Assembly (NCBI RefSeq): GCF_015207875.1
Contig: NZ_JADEVZ010000012.1
Span: 24,403 to 88,402 of the forward strand
Direction: 5' to 3'
Length of the DNA stretch: 64,000 bases
Source of the DNA: Dolichospermum sp. LEGE 00240
GTDB taxonomy: Bacteria; Cyanobacteriota; Cyanobacteriia; Cyanobacteriales; Nostocaceae
Position 1 is the first letter of the stretch; every line of letters starts with the position of its first letter. Made by a program: the position numbers and the translations under genes. The notes below the pieces were generated by a model. The model did not search any database, was not told the DNA's origin, and was given only the letters and a program-made list of their open reading frames with translations. This document shows positions 9,425-19,220 of this stretch, in pieces.

Positions 9425-10798
9425 ATGCGTATTGAAGAATTACATTTACAAAACTTTCGAGGTTTTCGAGAACTTAAATTAACGCTTCCCTCTGATTTGG
9501 CTGTGTTTATTGGAGTCAATGGTTCAGGTAAATCATCTATTTTAGATAGTATTGCTATATTTTTATCTCAATATGTATATCAATTAAGATCAGGGGATAA
9601 ATTTGATCTAAAAGATGATGATATTAACATCAATTCAAATACAGTTTCAATATCTACTCTTGTTAAAGTTGACTCACAGAATAAGTTGGACTGGAAAATT
9701 TGTAAAAAGAGAGATAAAACTCAATTGGAAATATACACGAAAGAAATTGATAATTATGCTAAAGAAACCATTTCAAAACTAACAGATAGTAGTGATGATT
9801 TAAGCAATTTTTTGATTGAAAAGTCGATCATAGAAACTGATGATAATTATAATCATTGTCTTTTGCCAATTATAGTTTATTATCAAACAAACCGAATATT
9901 TATAAAATCTTCAGCCATCAATGAGATAAGTGAAGAAGAGAGAGAAAATACTTACGGAAGTCGGCTTATTGGTTATCAAAAAGCCTTTTCAGGAAATATA
10001 AATGATTTTAGAGATTTCCTATATTGGTTTAAAGAAGAAGAAGAATATGAAAATGAAGTTAGATTAACACAAGATACCAACTTTAGAAATCCACGTCTTC
10101 AAATCATAAGGAAAGTATTAGAAACATTTTTAGAAAACTTTCCTAATGCGGAATTTTCCGATTTACACATAGTGCGTGCAAATTCTAAAAGAGAAGGTGG
10201 TATTCGTCGTTTAAGTAAACCTTCTTTAGTTATTAAAAAAAATGGTGAAAACTTCAAACTAGATCAACTTTCCGACGGGGAAAAAACCTTACTAATGATA
10301 GTGGTTGATATCGCAAGACGGTTAGCAATTTTAAATCCTAGTATTAATAATCCTGCCGAACTGCTAGAAAAAGGAACAGGAATAATATTAATTGATGAAA
10401 TAGATTTACATTTACATCCTCAATGGCAAAGAATTGTCATTCCGAGTTTTAGAAAAACATTTCCCAACTGTCAATTTATTGTTACTACTCATTCTCCTCA
10501 AGTTTTGAGTGAAGTCAACCGAGAAAACGTATTTATTTTAGAAGATTCAGAAATTGTAGAATTAACACCCCATACTTTTGGTAGAGACAGTAACTCAATT
10601 CTTTCTGAGGTTATGGGTGTGGAAAAAAGACCTGTGAAAATGCAAGAAAGAATAGATAAATGTTTTGAAATGATAGATAATGATAACTTAGAAGAAGCTA
10701 AATTAGAACTGCAAAAATTATCTGAATCCTTGGGAAATAATGATCCAGATATGATTCAAGCTTATACACTTATTGACTTTTTAAACAGGGTAGAATGA
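9425..10798 (+). CDS. ptuA: Septu-type AAA ATPase (PtuA-like)
   Basis: An ATPase of the OLD/RecF-like AAA group. It has the Walker A GVNGSGKSS (about residues 30-38) after a RecF-type start (IEELHLQNFRGFRE). The ABC-type signature is LSDGEKTLL (about 282-290), Walker B is IILIDEIDLHLHPQWQ, and the switch His is in TTHSPQVLSE. A helical tail follows. It overlaps the HNH gene by the four bases ATGA, the arrangement of Septu anti-phage systems, in which PtuA and PtuB form a complex. No reverse transcriptase or retron RNA was seen, so this is Septu rather than a retron set. The gene is visibly more AT-rich than the neighbouring housekeeping genes, which suggests transfer. Confidence 0.85.
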   Translation: MRIEELHLQNFRGFRELKLTLPSDLAVFIGVNGSGKSSILDSIAIFLSQYVYQLRSGDKFDLKDDDININSNTVSISTLVKVDSQNKLDWKICKKRDKTQLEIYTKEIDNYAKETISKLTDSSDDLSNFLIEKSIIETDDNYNHCLLPIIVYYQTNRIFIKSSAINEISEEERENTYGSRLIGYQKAFSGNINDFRDFLYWFKEEEEYENEVRLTQDTNFRNPRLQIIRKVLETFLENFPNAEFSDLHIVRANSKREGGIRRLSKPSLVIKKNGENFKLDQLSDGEKTLLMIVVDIARRLAILNPSINNPAELLEKGTGIILIDEIDLHLHPQWQRIVIPSFRKTFPNCQFIVTTHSPQVLSEVNRENVFILEDSEIVELTPHTFGRDSNSILSEVMGVEKRPVKMQERIDKCFEMIDNDNLEEAKLELQKLSESLGNNDPDMIQAYTLIDFLNRVE

Positions 10799-11433
10799 AA
10801 CGCATTATCAAAGGTTATGAACCTCCATGTCTTTTACAATATCGTCAAATAAATGGGGCAAATTATGACGGATATAGTCCAAAAAAGTCTTTAAAAGAGG
10901 CATTATTGACTGAACAAGGTTATATCTGTTGCTATTGTATGCGACGAATATCTGAAGATAATATGGAAATTGAACATTGGCAACCACAAAGTAAATATCC
11001 AGAATTACAAATAAATTATAAAAATCTCCTTGCTTCTTGTTCAGGTAATCGTGGTAGTAAAAAGGATAATCAGCATTGTAATCCAAGAAAAGGCGATGCA
11101 GAAATAACTATTAATCCATGCGATTCTACTAAAAATTGTGAAAATTATATCAAATATAGTTCTACTGGAAAAATTTTTTCTGATGATGAAACTATCAATC
11201 ATGAACTAAATGAAATTTTAAATCTTAACCTTCAAACTCTCAAGGATAATCGTCAAACCAAATTATTTACTGTAATTAATGCGTTAAATAAAAAATTCCC
11301 TAATAAAACTTGGTCAAAAGAAGCTATCAAAAAGAAACTAGAGGAACTTAGTAGCAAAGATGCAGAAGGCAAATATACTGAATATGTCCAATATATTGTT
11401 TGGTATTTAAGCAAAAGATTAAATAACCCTTAA
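10795..11433 (+). CDS. ptuB: HNH endonuclease of Septu type (PtuB-like)
   Basis: Predicted nuclease partner of the upstream ATPase. It begins MKRIIKGYEPPCLLQYR. The HNH core carries CCYCMRRIS (CxxC zinc pair) and MEIEHWQPQSKYP, where EH is the HNH histidine. Then come NYKNLLASCSGNRG and QHCNPRKGD, with the second Cys ligands and the final Asn/His. This layout matches the HNH family of retron and Septu effectors. Length is 212 aa. Translation is coupled to ptuA through the ATGA overlap. Confidence 0.85.
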   Translation: MKRIIKGYEPPCLLQYRQINGANYDGYSPKKSLKEALLTEQGYICCYCMRRISEDNMEIEHWQPQSKYPELQINYKNLLASCSGNRGSKKDNQHCNPRKGDAEITINPCDSTKNCENYIKYSSTGKIFSDDETINHELNEILNLNLQTLKDNRQTKLFTVINALNKKFPNKTWSKEAIKKKLEELSSKDAEGKYTEYVQYIVWYLSKRLNNP

Positions 11434-11514
11434 ACCGTGTAATAAGGTACTCTCACATCATGATCAAATCTGATATCTTCTGTAAAAATTATGTAGAAGT
11501 TATCAGGTAGAGTT

Positions 11515-12264
11515 ATGAGTAGAATTAACGGATTTGTCGGTCGTCGTAACTTCTTAAAATTCGTAGGTTTAAGTACCTTGAGTATGGGTACTTTGACTGC
11601 TTGTAATGAAATCATTACCAACCGTTCAGAAATCAGAATTCCTGAAAATAATCCTAATCCTAATCCAGTTAGTGCAGAGGAAGCAAAAAGAAGATTAATA
11701 GCAGGAAACAGAAGATTTGTTAATCAAAATCGTCAATATCCCAATCAATCAAAAAGACGTTTGCAATCAGTATCTAAAAAACAATATCCTTATGCAGCAA
11801 TATTAGGATGTGCAGATTCTCGCGTACCCCCAGAAATAATTTTTGATCAAGGATTAGGAGATTTATTTGTTGTGCGCGTCGCTGGTAATATTGCTACTGA
11901 TGAAACCATTGGAAGTTTAGAATATGCTACCGCTAATTTAGGAACACAACTCATAGTTGTTTTAGGTCATAAAGGATGTGGTGCAGTATCAGCAGCGTTT
12001 GACAATCAACCAGATGATGGTAAAATTAAATCTGTAGTTGATGATATTAGTCCAAGTTTATCTCCAAACTCCAGAACAAGACGTAATGGTAATAGTAATG
12101 ATATTAATGATGATAACAATGCCGTGATTAATAATATTGAATACCAAGCTAGAAAATTGCAAGATAATTCACAAATTATAGATAAATTAATCCGTGATGA
12201 TAGATTAAAAATTGTCGGTGCTTACTATGATATTAATACTGGTAAAGTTAGATTCTTAACTTGA
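11515..12264 (+). CDS. Exported beta-carbonic anhydrase (EcaB-like)
   Basis: A zinc enzyme interconverting CO2 and bicarbonate. The zinc site is present: CADSR (about residues 99-103) and the HxxC of GHKGCGA. The N-terminus carries a twin-arginine motif RRNFLKF (about 10-16), a hydrophobic stretch, and a lipobox-like TAC at about 28-30. This predicts Tat export with possible lipid attachment in the periplasm or thylakoid lumen, as known for cyanobacterial EcaB. A Asn/Ser/Asp-rich insert lies at about 185-205. It sits between two defence genes but is an ordinary carbon-metabolism gene. Confidence 0.88.
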   Translation: MSRINGFVGRRNFLKFVGLSTLSMGTLTACNEIITNRSEIRIPENNPNPNPVSAEEAKRRLIAGNRRFVNQNRQYPNQSKRRLQSVSKKQYPYAAILGCADSRVPPEIIFDQGLGDLFVVRVAGNIATDETIGSLEYATANLGTQLIVVLGHKGCGAVSAAFDNQPDDGKIKSVVDDISPSLSPNSRTRRNGNSNDINDDNNAVINNIEYQARKLQDNSQIIDKLIRDDRLKIVGAYYDINTGKVRFLT

Positions 12265-12368
12265 TATTTATCCCTCTTTTGTTATCTGCGTCTATCTGCG
12301 TTTGCAAGCCACCATGAATCTTCAACTAAGTTTCAAACCGAAAATGAAAACAGAAGTCGGGGATATTT

Positions 12369-15300
12369 TTATCCTTGAATTATGGCTTTTTCTTCTTCAG
12401 TTAAACCATATAACCGATAAACGATTTCATCAATTAACCAATCACATTGTTTAAGTTGTTTTTTGATTGGTAAAAGTGTATTTAAACTCGATTGATATTC
12501 TTTTGCTAATGTCTCCTGTTCTTTTCTCGCGGTGGGATCTATTTTCAGTTTTTTCTGATTTTTCTTGAGGATACTAATTAATTCATCAAGGGTTAAATGG
12601 TTATCTCCTTGTTTTTGTTTATAATAATCACCTAAATAATTTTGAATTTTTGATTTATTGGTAAGATTATCAATTTCAGTACCGATTAATCTTTCTAACC
12701 ATGTCAAAAATCCTGTAGTTTCTGTTTGTTTTTGTTGATTCAATTCTATCATTTGTTCAGCTAAATATGCGAGTAAATCATGAATTACATCCGCTTCTGA
12801 TGGTTGTTGGTGGATATGATAAAAATTCTGTAGAAGTAATGATCCTAATTGATGTAAACCAATTCTTACAAGTAAAGGATATAAAAAAACAATCACTAAT
12901 TCTTTATTACTATGGAGGTGAAGAATAATATGAGTAAGTAAGATATCAGCATTTTGATTATTTTGGAATTGTTCGTAAAGGTTAATTATATTTTCTAGAT
13001 ATTCTTGATGTTTTTCTGGGGGAGTAGTAAAGGAGATTTGACGAATAGGAATTGGTTTTAAATTGATTATTTTCACTTGTGCAAATGCTTTACCTTCTTC
13101 TGGACATAAAAATTTATAAATTGAATTAATTAGCAGAGAATTAAGTAGGGATATTAAGAAATAGATATCTTTTTCATTGTCAGGTTTAAATAAATAAAGA
13201 GAATCAATCAAAAAAAGATTTTCAAAATCAAGACTGGCAACTATTTCGCTTGCAGTTTGTCTGATCAAAATTTTTGGAGAATATTCTAATAGTTTATCAT
13301 CGGTATTACTCCACATATTTGATTTTTCAAAAATTAGGTATAAATTATTCCAAGACGTAATATATTTATTAATATCTTTCCCCCGGACAACTTTTTTTGA
13401 TAAAGCATGAGTAGAATTATTAACAATCCATTTTTCATTATTACCTGTACATACTCCTTGATAAAAACATCCTAACTCTTCTAATGAATGAGACTTTAAT
13501 TTCATCTTATTAAAAGTTTGCAATAATTCAATTTTAGTATTCCATTGATAAAAGGAAAGAGTTTTAAATAATGACTGATTGATTAATTTAAAGTAGAAAT
13601 TATCAATCGTTACATCTTTGTTATCTAAAGATTCGATATTTACAACCTTAGTTTTATTATCTTGTGAAAGCAGATGACGAAGTATAATTATAGCATTACC
13701 TCCCGTCTCAGCGAATTTAAAAACATTATCAATTTTAACAATTGAGACAAGTGATAGATTTTCTGTAATAAACTCTCTAATTTTTTTAAAATAAAAATTA
13801 TATAAAATTGTTGCTGGATAAATAAACCCGTGTAACCCTTTTTTATTTAAGATAGCAATAGATTTTTCTGTCATTAAAGCAAATGTGTTAGGTGCATATT
13901 CAGAAGAATTAATGAAAATTTTTGTATAAAAATTAAATTCATTATCGGAAATTTCTTTATAAATACTAAAATCTGATTTTCTCCCTTTATTTTTCTTAAC
14001 AAATACTATATAAGGAGGATTTCCAATCACAACATCAAAACCAGGATTTTCTTTCCAACTTGCATTTTCTAAATCAATAAAAACCTCTGGAAATTCCAAA
14101 TCCCAATGAAAAAACCGCTTCTCTTCAAACAACTTACTCGCATTTTCATAAACTGCAATATCAGCAGCATTCATACTTTCAGGGTTAGCATTAATCGCAT
14201 TAGTACCATAAACCCGTAAAAAATGATCAGCACGTTTCAAACCAAAATATTTAGAAACATAAATATCTAATAACCGTTTATAAGGTTTTGCAGCTTCATC
14301 AAATTCCTTAAATAATCTTTCGCTAGTTTCCACTTCCGCAAAGGTTGCATCACTTAACGTACTCACACCGCGCATAATTTCCGCAGCACGTAATAACCCC
14401 ACAAACGGACCAGTTAATAAATTTAATTGTCCACTTTCTTCCTTCACCATATTTGCTTCTGCTTCTCGCGCAGTCGTACCAATAAGGGAATTTCCGCAAC
14501 GCAAATGATGATCTAAAAAACTCAAAGGTGCGCCAATTGTGAAAGAATGTAACCATAAACTCACCTTTGCTAATTCTACAGCCATTGGGTTCAAATCCAC
14601 ACCATAAATACAGCGTTTCATTACCACCCGTTGCAAAAGTTGAGTATCTTCTAACTTATTAACATCAATAGTAATTCCCTGCTGTTGTAAATTTGCTAAA
14701 ATCCCCTCGCGGGTTTGTTCCAACATCTCTAAAACCGGATTATGTTGAGGATATTCATTTAAAATACTGATTAATTCATCTGTCAAATAATCAACAGCTT
14801 CCACTAAAAAATGTCCGCTTCCCATTGCAGGATCACATATCTTAATATCAAGGAGAGTATTTGTACTTTTTCTTTCTAAACGTTGTAAATCTTTTTGTAA
14901 ACCATTACGACTTTGTACTCCTAATCTACCATCTGCCATTTTTTCATGTAATTGGCTAATTTGCGTCATCAAATCCGCAAATCTTTGTTTTCTCTCCTCT
15001 AAAATTGGTTTGAGAGTATGACTAACAATGTATTTAACAATGTAATCAGGTGTGTAATAAGAACCTGTAGCTTTGCGTTCACCCTTATCATTTTCTAAAT
15101 GGACTTTACCCGTATTTCCATCTGCAATCACCACGCGATATTCTAATAAACCTTCATAAATTGAACCCAATTGTCGCACACCTAAAAAGCTGTAGTCAAT
15201 GGGTAATTTTTCAAACCGTGCTAATTTATCCAAAGCGGGAAATAAGACAGCATCAGATAATTGATGTTCATACAGAAAATAATTATCTGGATAATCTTTG

Positions 15301-16406
15301 ATATCTTCAGTTTTATGAAAATCAAAATGAAATAAACCACCATTATAACGAGGTACTTCTAAAGCTGGATCACCTCTATCTACTATTTCCAATAAACCTA
15401 ATAGACTCTTATAAATCTTTGTCGAAGTTTGACTTAATGTTCTTTGTTTATCAACACTTTCCGCTATTTCTTGAGTGATTTTAATCAAACTATAATCACG
15501 GTAAGCTGTGGTAATTGGTAAGAGGTTTCTCGCTTCGGCATATAATAGAAATAACAACTTATATAAAAATGATAAAGTGGCTGCATAAATCTGTTTCGGT
15601 TCTATAGTTTTTCCCCGTCTGATAGCGTCTGCAACAAAACCCCCTGCTAAGTCAGGAAATATTTGCTCAAATACTAATGTTTTTAATTCATTTCCTACTT
15701 GAGTTGCATAGGTTGTACTTCCTTCTCTGACTCTTTCTAAAAAGTTTTTATTGTAGCTGTCTTTCTCAAAAGCTGCACTTCTAAAAAACAACCAGAAATA
15801 TTTAAACTTTTCCAAATCTTCAGTTTCTAATAATTCTACCAAATCAAGAGGATAAAATTCCGTTGCCGTAGAAGATGCTTGACGATAATATAAACGCCAT
15901 TCTCTCCCATTGGTTAAAATTCCCCAATCAACATTTGTACCAGTCAAATAACTAGAAATTTGAAAAGATGGGTTTTCATTCTTGAAAATATCTCTTTTAT
16001 CATTAGCAGAAACTTTACTTAATGGTCTTTCCCAATATTTAGCTTCTGCGATAACTAATACCCTACCATAAAAAGCAGTTTCATTATTTTGAAAAGAGTA
16101 AGCTGTATCTCTATCTGCTTCATTTGCAAACAACGCATAATCAGGACGTTCGGCTCTACCTTTACCACGAGTCACGACTTGAGGAATATTAAAAAATCCT
16201 AAAATATCTAATACGGGTTTAATAAACACATCTTCTGTTTGCGCTTCATTGAGAGTCGGTAAAATCGCTTTTTTTGATAAATACAGGTTTTTTAATCTTT
16301 CAAAATCCAGTTTAATATCTAATTGCCATTCTGGACATTCTTGAAGCCGATATTCTAAATAATGTTGAGAAAATAAGGGTTTATTGATATTTTTCACATT
16401 TGTCAT
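12369..16406 (-). CDS. Type IIG restriction-modification enzyme (nuclease-methylase-specificity fusion)
   Basis: One polypeptide of about 1345 aa that should both cut and methylate DNA. The N-terminal nuclease part shows RPDYALF (about residue 87) and VIAEAKYW (about 118-125), a PD-(D/E)XK layout. The gamma-class N6-adenine methylase core has motif X-like ATGSYYTPDYIV, motif I DPAMGSGHFL (about 525) and motif IV NPPY (about 797). The C-terminus, with FYQGVCTGNNEKW, resembles TaqI-type target-recognition domains. The frame opens with GTG at 16415. The ATG at 16406 has GGAG eight bases upstream and is preferred. With Septu it forms a defence island. Confidence 0.9.
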   Translation of the reverse strand: MTNVKNINKPLFSQHYLEYRLQECPEWQLDIKLDFERLKNLYLSKKAILPTLNEAQTEDVFIKPVLDILGFFNIPQVVTRGKGRAERPDYALFANEADRDTAYSFQNNETAFYGRVLVIAEAKYWERPLSKVSANDKRDIFKNENPSFQISSYLTGTNVDWGILTNGREWRLYYRQASSTATEFYPLDLVELLETEDLEKFKYFWLFFRSAAFEKDSYNKNFLERVREGSTTYATQVGNELKTLVFEQIFPDLAGGFVADAIRRGKTIEPKQIYAATLSFLYKLLFLLYAEARNLLPITTAYRDYSLIKITQEIAESVDKQRTLSQTSTKIYKSLLGLLEIVDRGDPALEVPRYNGGLFHFDFHKTEDIKDYPDNYFLYEHQLSDAVLFPALDKLARFEKLPIDYSFLGVRQLGSIYEGLLEYRVVIADGNTGKVHLENDKGERKATGSYYTPDYIVKYIVSHTLKPILEERKQRFADLMTQISQLHEKMADGRLGVQSRNGLQKDLQRLERKSTNTLLDIKICDPAMGSGHFLVEAVDYLTDELISILNEYPQHNPVLEMLEQTREGILANLQQQGITIDVNKLEDTQLLQRVVMKRCIYGVDLNPMAVELAKVSLWLHSFTIGAPLSFLDHHLRCGNSLIGTTAREAEANMVKEESGQLNLLTGPFVGLLRAAEIMRGVSTLSDATFAEVETSERLFKEFDEAAKPYKRLLDIYVSKYFGLKRADHFLRVYGTNAINANPESMNAADIAVYENASKLFEEKRFFHWDLEFPEVFIDLENASWKENPGFDVVIGNPPYIVFVKKNKGRKSDFSIYKEISDNEFNFYTKIFINSSEYAPNTFALMTEKSIAILNKKGLHGFIYPATILYNFYFKKIREFITENLSLVSIVKIDNVFKFAETGGNAIIILRHLLSQDNKTKVVNIESLDNKDVTIDNFYFKLINQSLFKTLSFYQWNTKIELLQTFNKMKLKSHSLEELGCFYQGVCTGNNEKWIVNNSTHALSKKVVRGKDINKYITSWNNLYLIFEKSNMWSNTDDKLLEYSPKILIRQTASEIVASLDFENLFLIDSLYLFKPDNEKDIYFLISLLNSLLINSIYKFLCPEEGKAFAQVKIINLKPIPIRQISFTTPPEKHQEYLENIINLYEQFQNNQNADILLTHIILHLHSNKELVIVFLYPLLVRIGLHQLGSLLLQNFYHIHQQPSEADVIHDLLAYLAEQMIELNQQKQTETTGFLTWLERLIGTEIDNLTNKSKIQNYLGDYYKQKQGDNHLTLDELISILKKNQKKLKIDPTARKEQETLAKEYQSSLNTLLPIKKQLKQCDWLIDEIVYRLYGLTEEEKAIIQG

Positions 16407-16517
16407 AATTTCCACTCCAAAATCATGTATCCCACATTCCGCAGATACTTACGCTCATAGTCAAGTTTACAGGTGTAATTTATATATTTTTTAAATCCTA
16501 GCTTGTGTAGGTTAATT

Positions 16518-17054
16518 TCAATTACTAATTAACTCCACACCATCTCGTCCATCACTATCCTGTAAATAAACTTTAACAATTTCTTCCTTCGCTGTGGGTA
16601 ACTTTTTACCGACAAAATCTGGATGAATTGGTAACTCTCGATGACCTCTATCTACTAATATAGCTAAACGAATTACCTCTGGTCTGCCATATTCATTGAC
16701 GGCATTTAAAGCAGCACGAATAGTTCTGCCTTTAAAAATGACATCATCTACAAGTACCACTGTTTTTCCGGTCAAATCAAAGGGAATATCAGTTTTTTCT
16801 GGAGTTCTCAACCCAATTTTATCAAGATCATCACGATAAAATGTAATATCCAAAGAGCCTACGGAAACGCCGACATCTTCGAGAATTTCTATTTGACGAG
16901 CTAATGAATAAGCTAATGGTACTCCTCTAGTGTGAATACCCAGAAGTAACAACTGAGATAAATCTCGTGTTCTTTCTATAATCTGAGAAGCCATACGAGT
17001 TAATGTCCGACGCAGTTCTTCTGATGAGAGAATTTCAACTACTTTAGTAGACAT
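16518..17054 (-). CDS. pyrR: PyrR bifunctional regulator / uracil phosphoribosyltransferase
   Basis: A type I phosphoribosyltransferase. The PRPP loop is [18 protein letters not shown], preceded by [13 protein letters not shown] and followed by [19 protein letters not shown], all diagnostic for PyrR. In Gram-positive bacteria PyrR also attenuates the pyr operon. In cyanobacteria no pyr operon is nearby, so the uracil salvage activity is the safer assignment. 178 aa is normal. A heptamer repeat lies just upstream of the start. Confidence 0.94.
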   Translation of the reverse strand: MSTKVVEILSSEELRRTLTRMASQIIERTRDLSQLLLLGIHTRGVPLAYSLARQIEILEDVGVSVGSLDITFYRDDLDKIGLRTPEKTDIPFDLTGKTVVLVDDVIFKGRTIRAALNAVNEYGRPEVIRLAILVDRGHRELPIHPDFVGKKLPTAKEEIVKVYLQDSDGRDGVELISN

Positions 17055-17055
17055 A

Positions 17056-17097
17056 GGTAATTGGTGATTGGTGATTGGTGATTGGTGATTGGTGATT
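17056..17097. repeat. Heptamer tandem repeat GGTGATT
   Basis: Five perfect GGTGATT units after one GGTAATT, directly upstream of the pyrR start codon. It is an STRR-type array as known from heterocystous cyanobacteria. It would lie in the pyrR 5' leader. Confidence 0.9.
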
Positions 17098-17345
17098 TTT
17101 CATTATCTCTCTCCCATACTCTGCATTTCTCCTTTTCTCGTTCCCATACACTGTGTGGGAATGAATACTAGTACAACACGGCATAAATAAACCAACCATT
17201 CTAAATCGTTAAAAAGCCTATACTGTCTTGCTTTTGACTTTTGACTTCCGCCTTGGGGTGCTAGAAGGCTCTGCCTTCAATAATAGTAGAAGAGCCTCTG
17301 TGATAGCATTCCCGGTCAGAGACTGGGAACGAGACAAGGAGATAA

Positions 17346-18296
17346 CTAAGGTATTAACAATATTGCTAATCCTAACCATAGTAAAAACGCATATCGGGTT
17401 AGTTGCAAAGCTTGATCAATAGAATCTGGTGTAATGGGATAAATAGGATCTCCTAAAAGTGGTTTCTCTTTAGCTATTCCACGATACCAATTTATGCCTC
17501 CCATTTGCACACCTAAAACCGCAGCATAAGCGCATTCACTCCAACCAGAATTGGGACTGGGATCTTTGATGGCATCCCGGCGACAAATTCGCCAAACTTT
17601 TACAGGTTGCAAGGATAATAATGATAAGGTTATCACTGTTAACCGACAAGGCAACCAGGTTAAACCGTCTTCCCACCGCGCACTAAACCAACCAAAATAA
17701 GTATAAGGTGCTTCCTTGTAACCGACCATTGAATCTAAAGTGCTACTGGCTTTATATGCTAAAGCCAAAGGGACAGCACCAATAACGGGGATGAATGCAC
17801 CAATAATAATATAAAAAAGAGGAGCCATTACGCCATCGGTGGCGTTTTCTGTGACAGTTTCCAAGATTGCTCTGAGAATTTCTGCTGCGGAAAGATTGGC
17901 TGTATCTCTCCCGACATAATTACTTAAAATCTGTCGCGCTGATTCTAATTCTCCATTTTTTAAAGGTTGCAGAACTTCCATTGCTGCATTTCGTAAACTT
18001 TTGAAAGCAAAACAACTAGCTATAAGAATACTTTCTACGGCAATTCCTAAAAATGGATGTACCCATTTGGCGGCTTGAACTATTATCCAACCCACCAAAC
18101 CACTACCAATTATCACAATTATCCCTAGGAAAATGCCGGCAAGGCGTTGAGAAAGAGGATTTTGGCAATATTGGAGGGCGAGTTTACTCAAGCGAGAAAT
18201 TACCCATCCCATGACTCGCACAGGATGAGGCCAACCCCAAGGATCTCCTATTAAGTAATCTAACAAGGCAGCGAAAACCAAAACAGCAGATGTCAT
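17346..18296 (-). CDS. cbiB: Adenosylcobinamide-phosphate synthase CbiB/CobD
   Basis: A membrane enzyme attaching aminopropanol (phosphate) to adenosylcobyric acid in cobamide synthesis. The start MTSAVLVFAALLDYLIGDPWGWPHPVR..G is the family signature (LDxxxGDPxxxxHPVxxxG). Several hydrophobic segments follow, with the conserved VGRDTANLSAAEILRAILETVTENATDG and FGWFSARWEDGLTWLPCRLT blocks. 316 aa is normal. It is transcribed away from pyrR and lies 74 bases downstream of the Rrf2 gene in the same direction. Confidence 0.95.
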   Translation of the reverse strand: MTSAVLVFAALLDYLIGDPWGWPHPVRVMGWVISRLSKLALQYCQNPLSQRLAGIFLGIIVIIGSGLVGWIIVQAAKWVHPFLGIAVESILIASCFAFKSLRNAAMEVLQPLKNGELESARQILSNYVGRDTANLSAAEILRAILETVTENATDGVMAPLFYIIIGAFIPVIGAVPLALAYKASSTLDSMVGYKEAPYTYFGWFSARWEDGLTWLPCRLTVITLSLLSLQPVKVWRICRRDAIKDPSPNSGWSECAYAAVLGVQMGGINWYRGIAKEKPLLGDPIYPITPDSIDQALQLTRYAFLLWLGLAILLIP

Positions 18297-18370
18297 TTAT
18301 TCTTCCTTCTTTCTTTTTCCCTTCCTTCTTCCTTCTTTCTTCCCCTTTATCCTGACTCCTAACTCCTTCA

Positions 18371-18811
18371 CTAAACTACAAAATTGGTTTCTTCTCCTTG
18401 AGATGCTTGCCAACTACGGGCATCATAATAAAGGTCTGCGAGGGTAATATTGTACAAGGCTTCTTTTAGCTTTTGGTTGAGTCTGTTCCAGAGGCTGGAT
18501 GTTACCCAATCTGCTGTTTGAGTAGGTGTGGGATTTAAGGGTAAGTTAGTAATATTTTCACCAACTGCTTCTAAAATTTGACCGATAGATATAAGTGCCG
18601 GTTTTTTGGCTAGTTTATATCCACCATCGCTACCACGAATTGATGTAACTAATCCTGCTCGACGCATTTCGATGAGTAGTTTTTCTAGGTAGGGAGCGGG
18701 AATATCTTGACGTTGAGCGATCGCTCTGACAGATTCAGGTCCATATTTTGGACGTAAACTCAAATCTAGCAATGCTTTCACACTATAGTGTCCTCTTGTC
18801 GTTAGTTTCAT
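18371..18811 (-). CDS. Rrf2-family transcriptional regulator without Fe-S cysteines
   Basis: A winged-helix DNA-binding regulator. The N-terminus MKLTTRGHYSVKALLDL and the helix-turn-helix region VRAIAQRQDIPAPYLEKLLIEMRRAGLVTSIRGSDGGYKLAK are typical Rrf2. The region where IscR carries its three cluster cysteines (about residues 90-110) has none here (LPLNPTPTQTADWV). So it probably does not bind an IscR-type Fe-S cluster, and the signal is unknown. 146 aa. A possible regulator of the adjacent cbiB, but this is only proximity. Confidence 0.9.
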   Translation of the reverse strand: MKLTTRGHYSVKALLDLSLRPKYGPESVRAIAQRQDIPAPYLEKLLIEMRRAGLVTSIRGSDGGYKLAKKPALISIGQILEAVGENITNLPLNPTPTQTADWVTSSLWNRLNQKLKEALYNITLADLYYDARSWQASQGEETNFVV

Positions 18812-19220
18812 ATAGCAGTTATCATTGATTTTATTTTCCCAATCTCTCTTTCCTCATCCCTACCCGGTTTGATAATTTGCCAAATCAAATAAGAATACTA
18901 CATCAGACTCCCATTTGATGCTTGCAAAAATTTATCACATATCTCAGGGCTATTTTCTCCTGTTCTCCCTGCTCTGCCTACATCAATAAATTCATATCTT
19001 CTTGAGGATTGCTATATCTATAGTAGCTATTAGCATCATCGTAATTATATTTCATATAATTATTTAACAAAATTGATAATAGTGCAACAATTTTGTCTAC
19101 GAGTGTAATATACTTGGCTAGGCTGATCCAAAAATTAAAGGATTATGTTCCTATTAGTTCGATGTCAGCTAAAATAGAGTCCACTTGACAACTTCAAAAA
19201 TTCATTTTCGACCTAAGTTG
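18812..19220. other. AT-rich divergent promoter region
   Basis: Holds the start regions of the Rrf2 gene (minus) and calA (plus). A run rich in A and T lies at 19015-19090 (TATATTTCATATAATTATTT region). A TTG-started extension of the calA frame begins at 19185. No repeat element or RNA gene is visible. Confidence 0.4.

Noticed and set aside
9425..11433. Retron system
   Set aside because: The ATPase/HNH pair also occurs with retrons, but no reverse transcriptase or msr/msd-like structure is nearby.
17228..17422. 64-codon plus-strand frame between pyrR and cbiB
   Set aside because: It runs into the 3' end of cbiB antisense and is built from repeat-like spacer text; no family or start signal.
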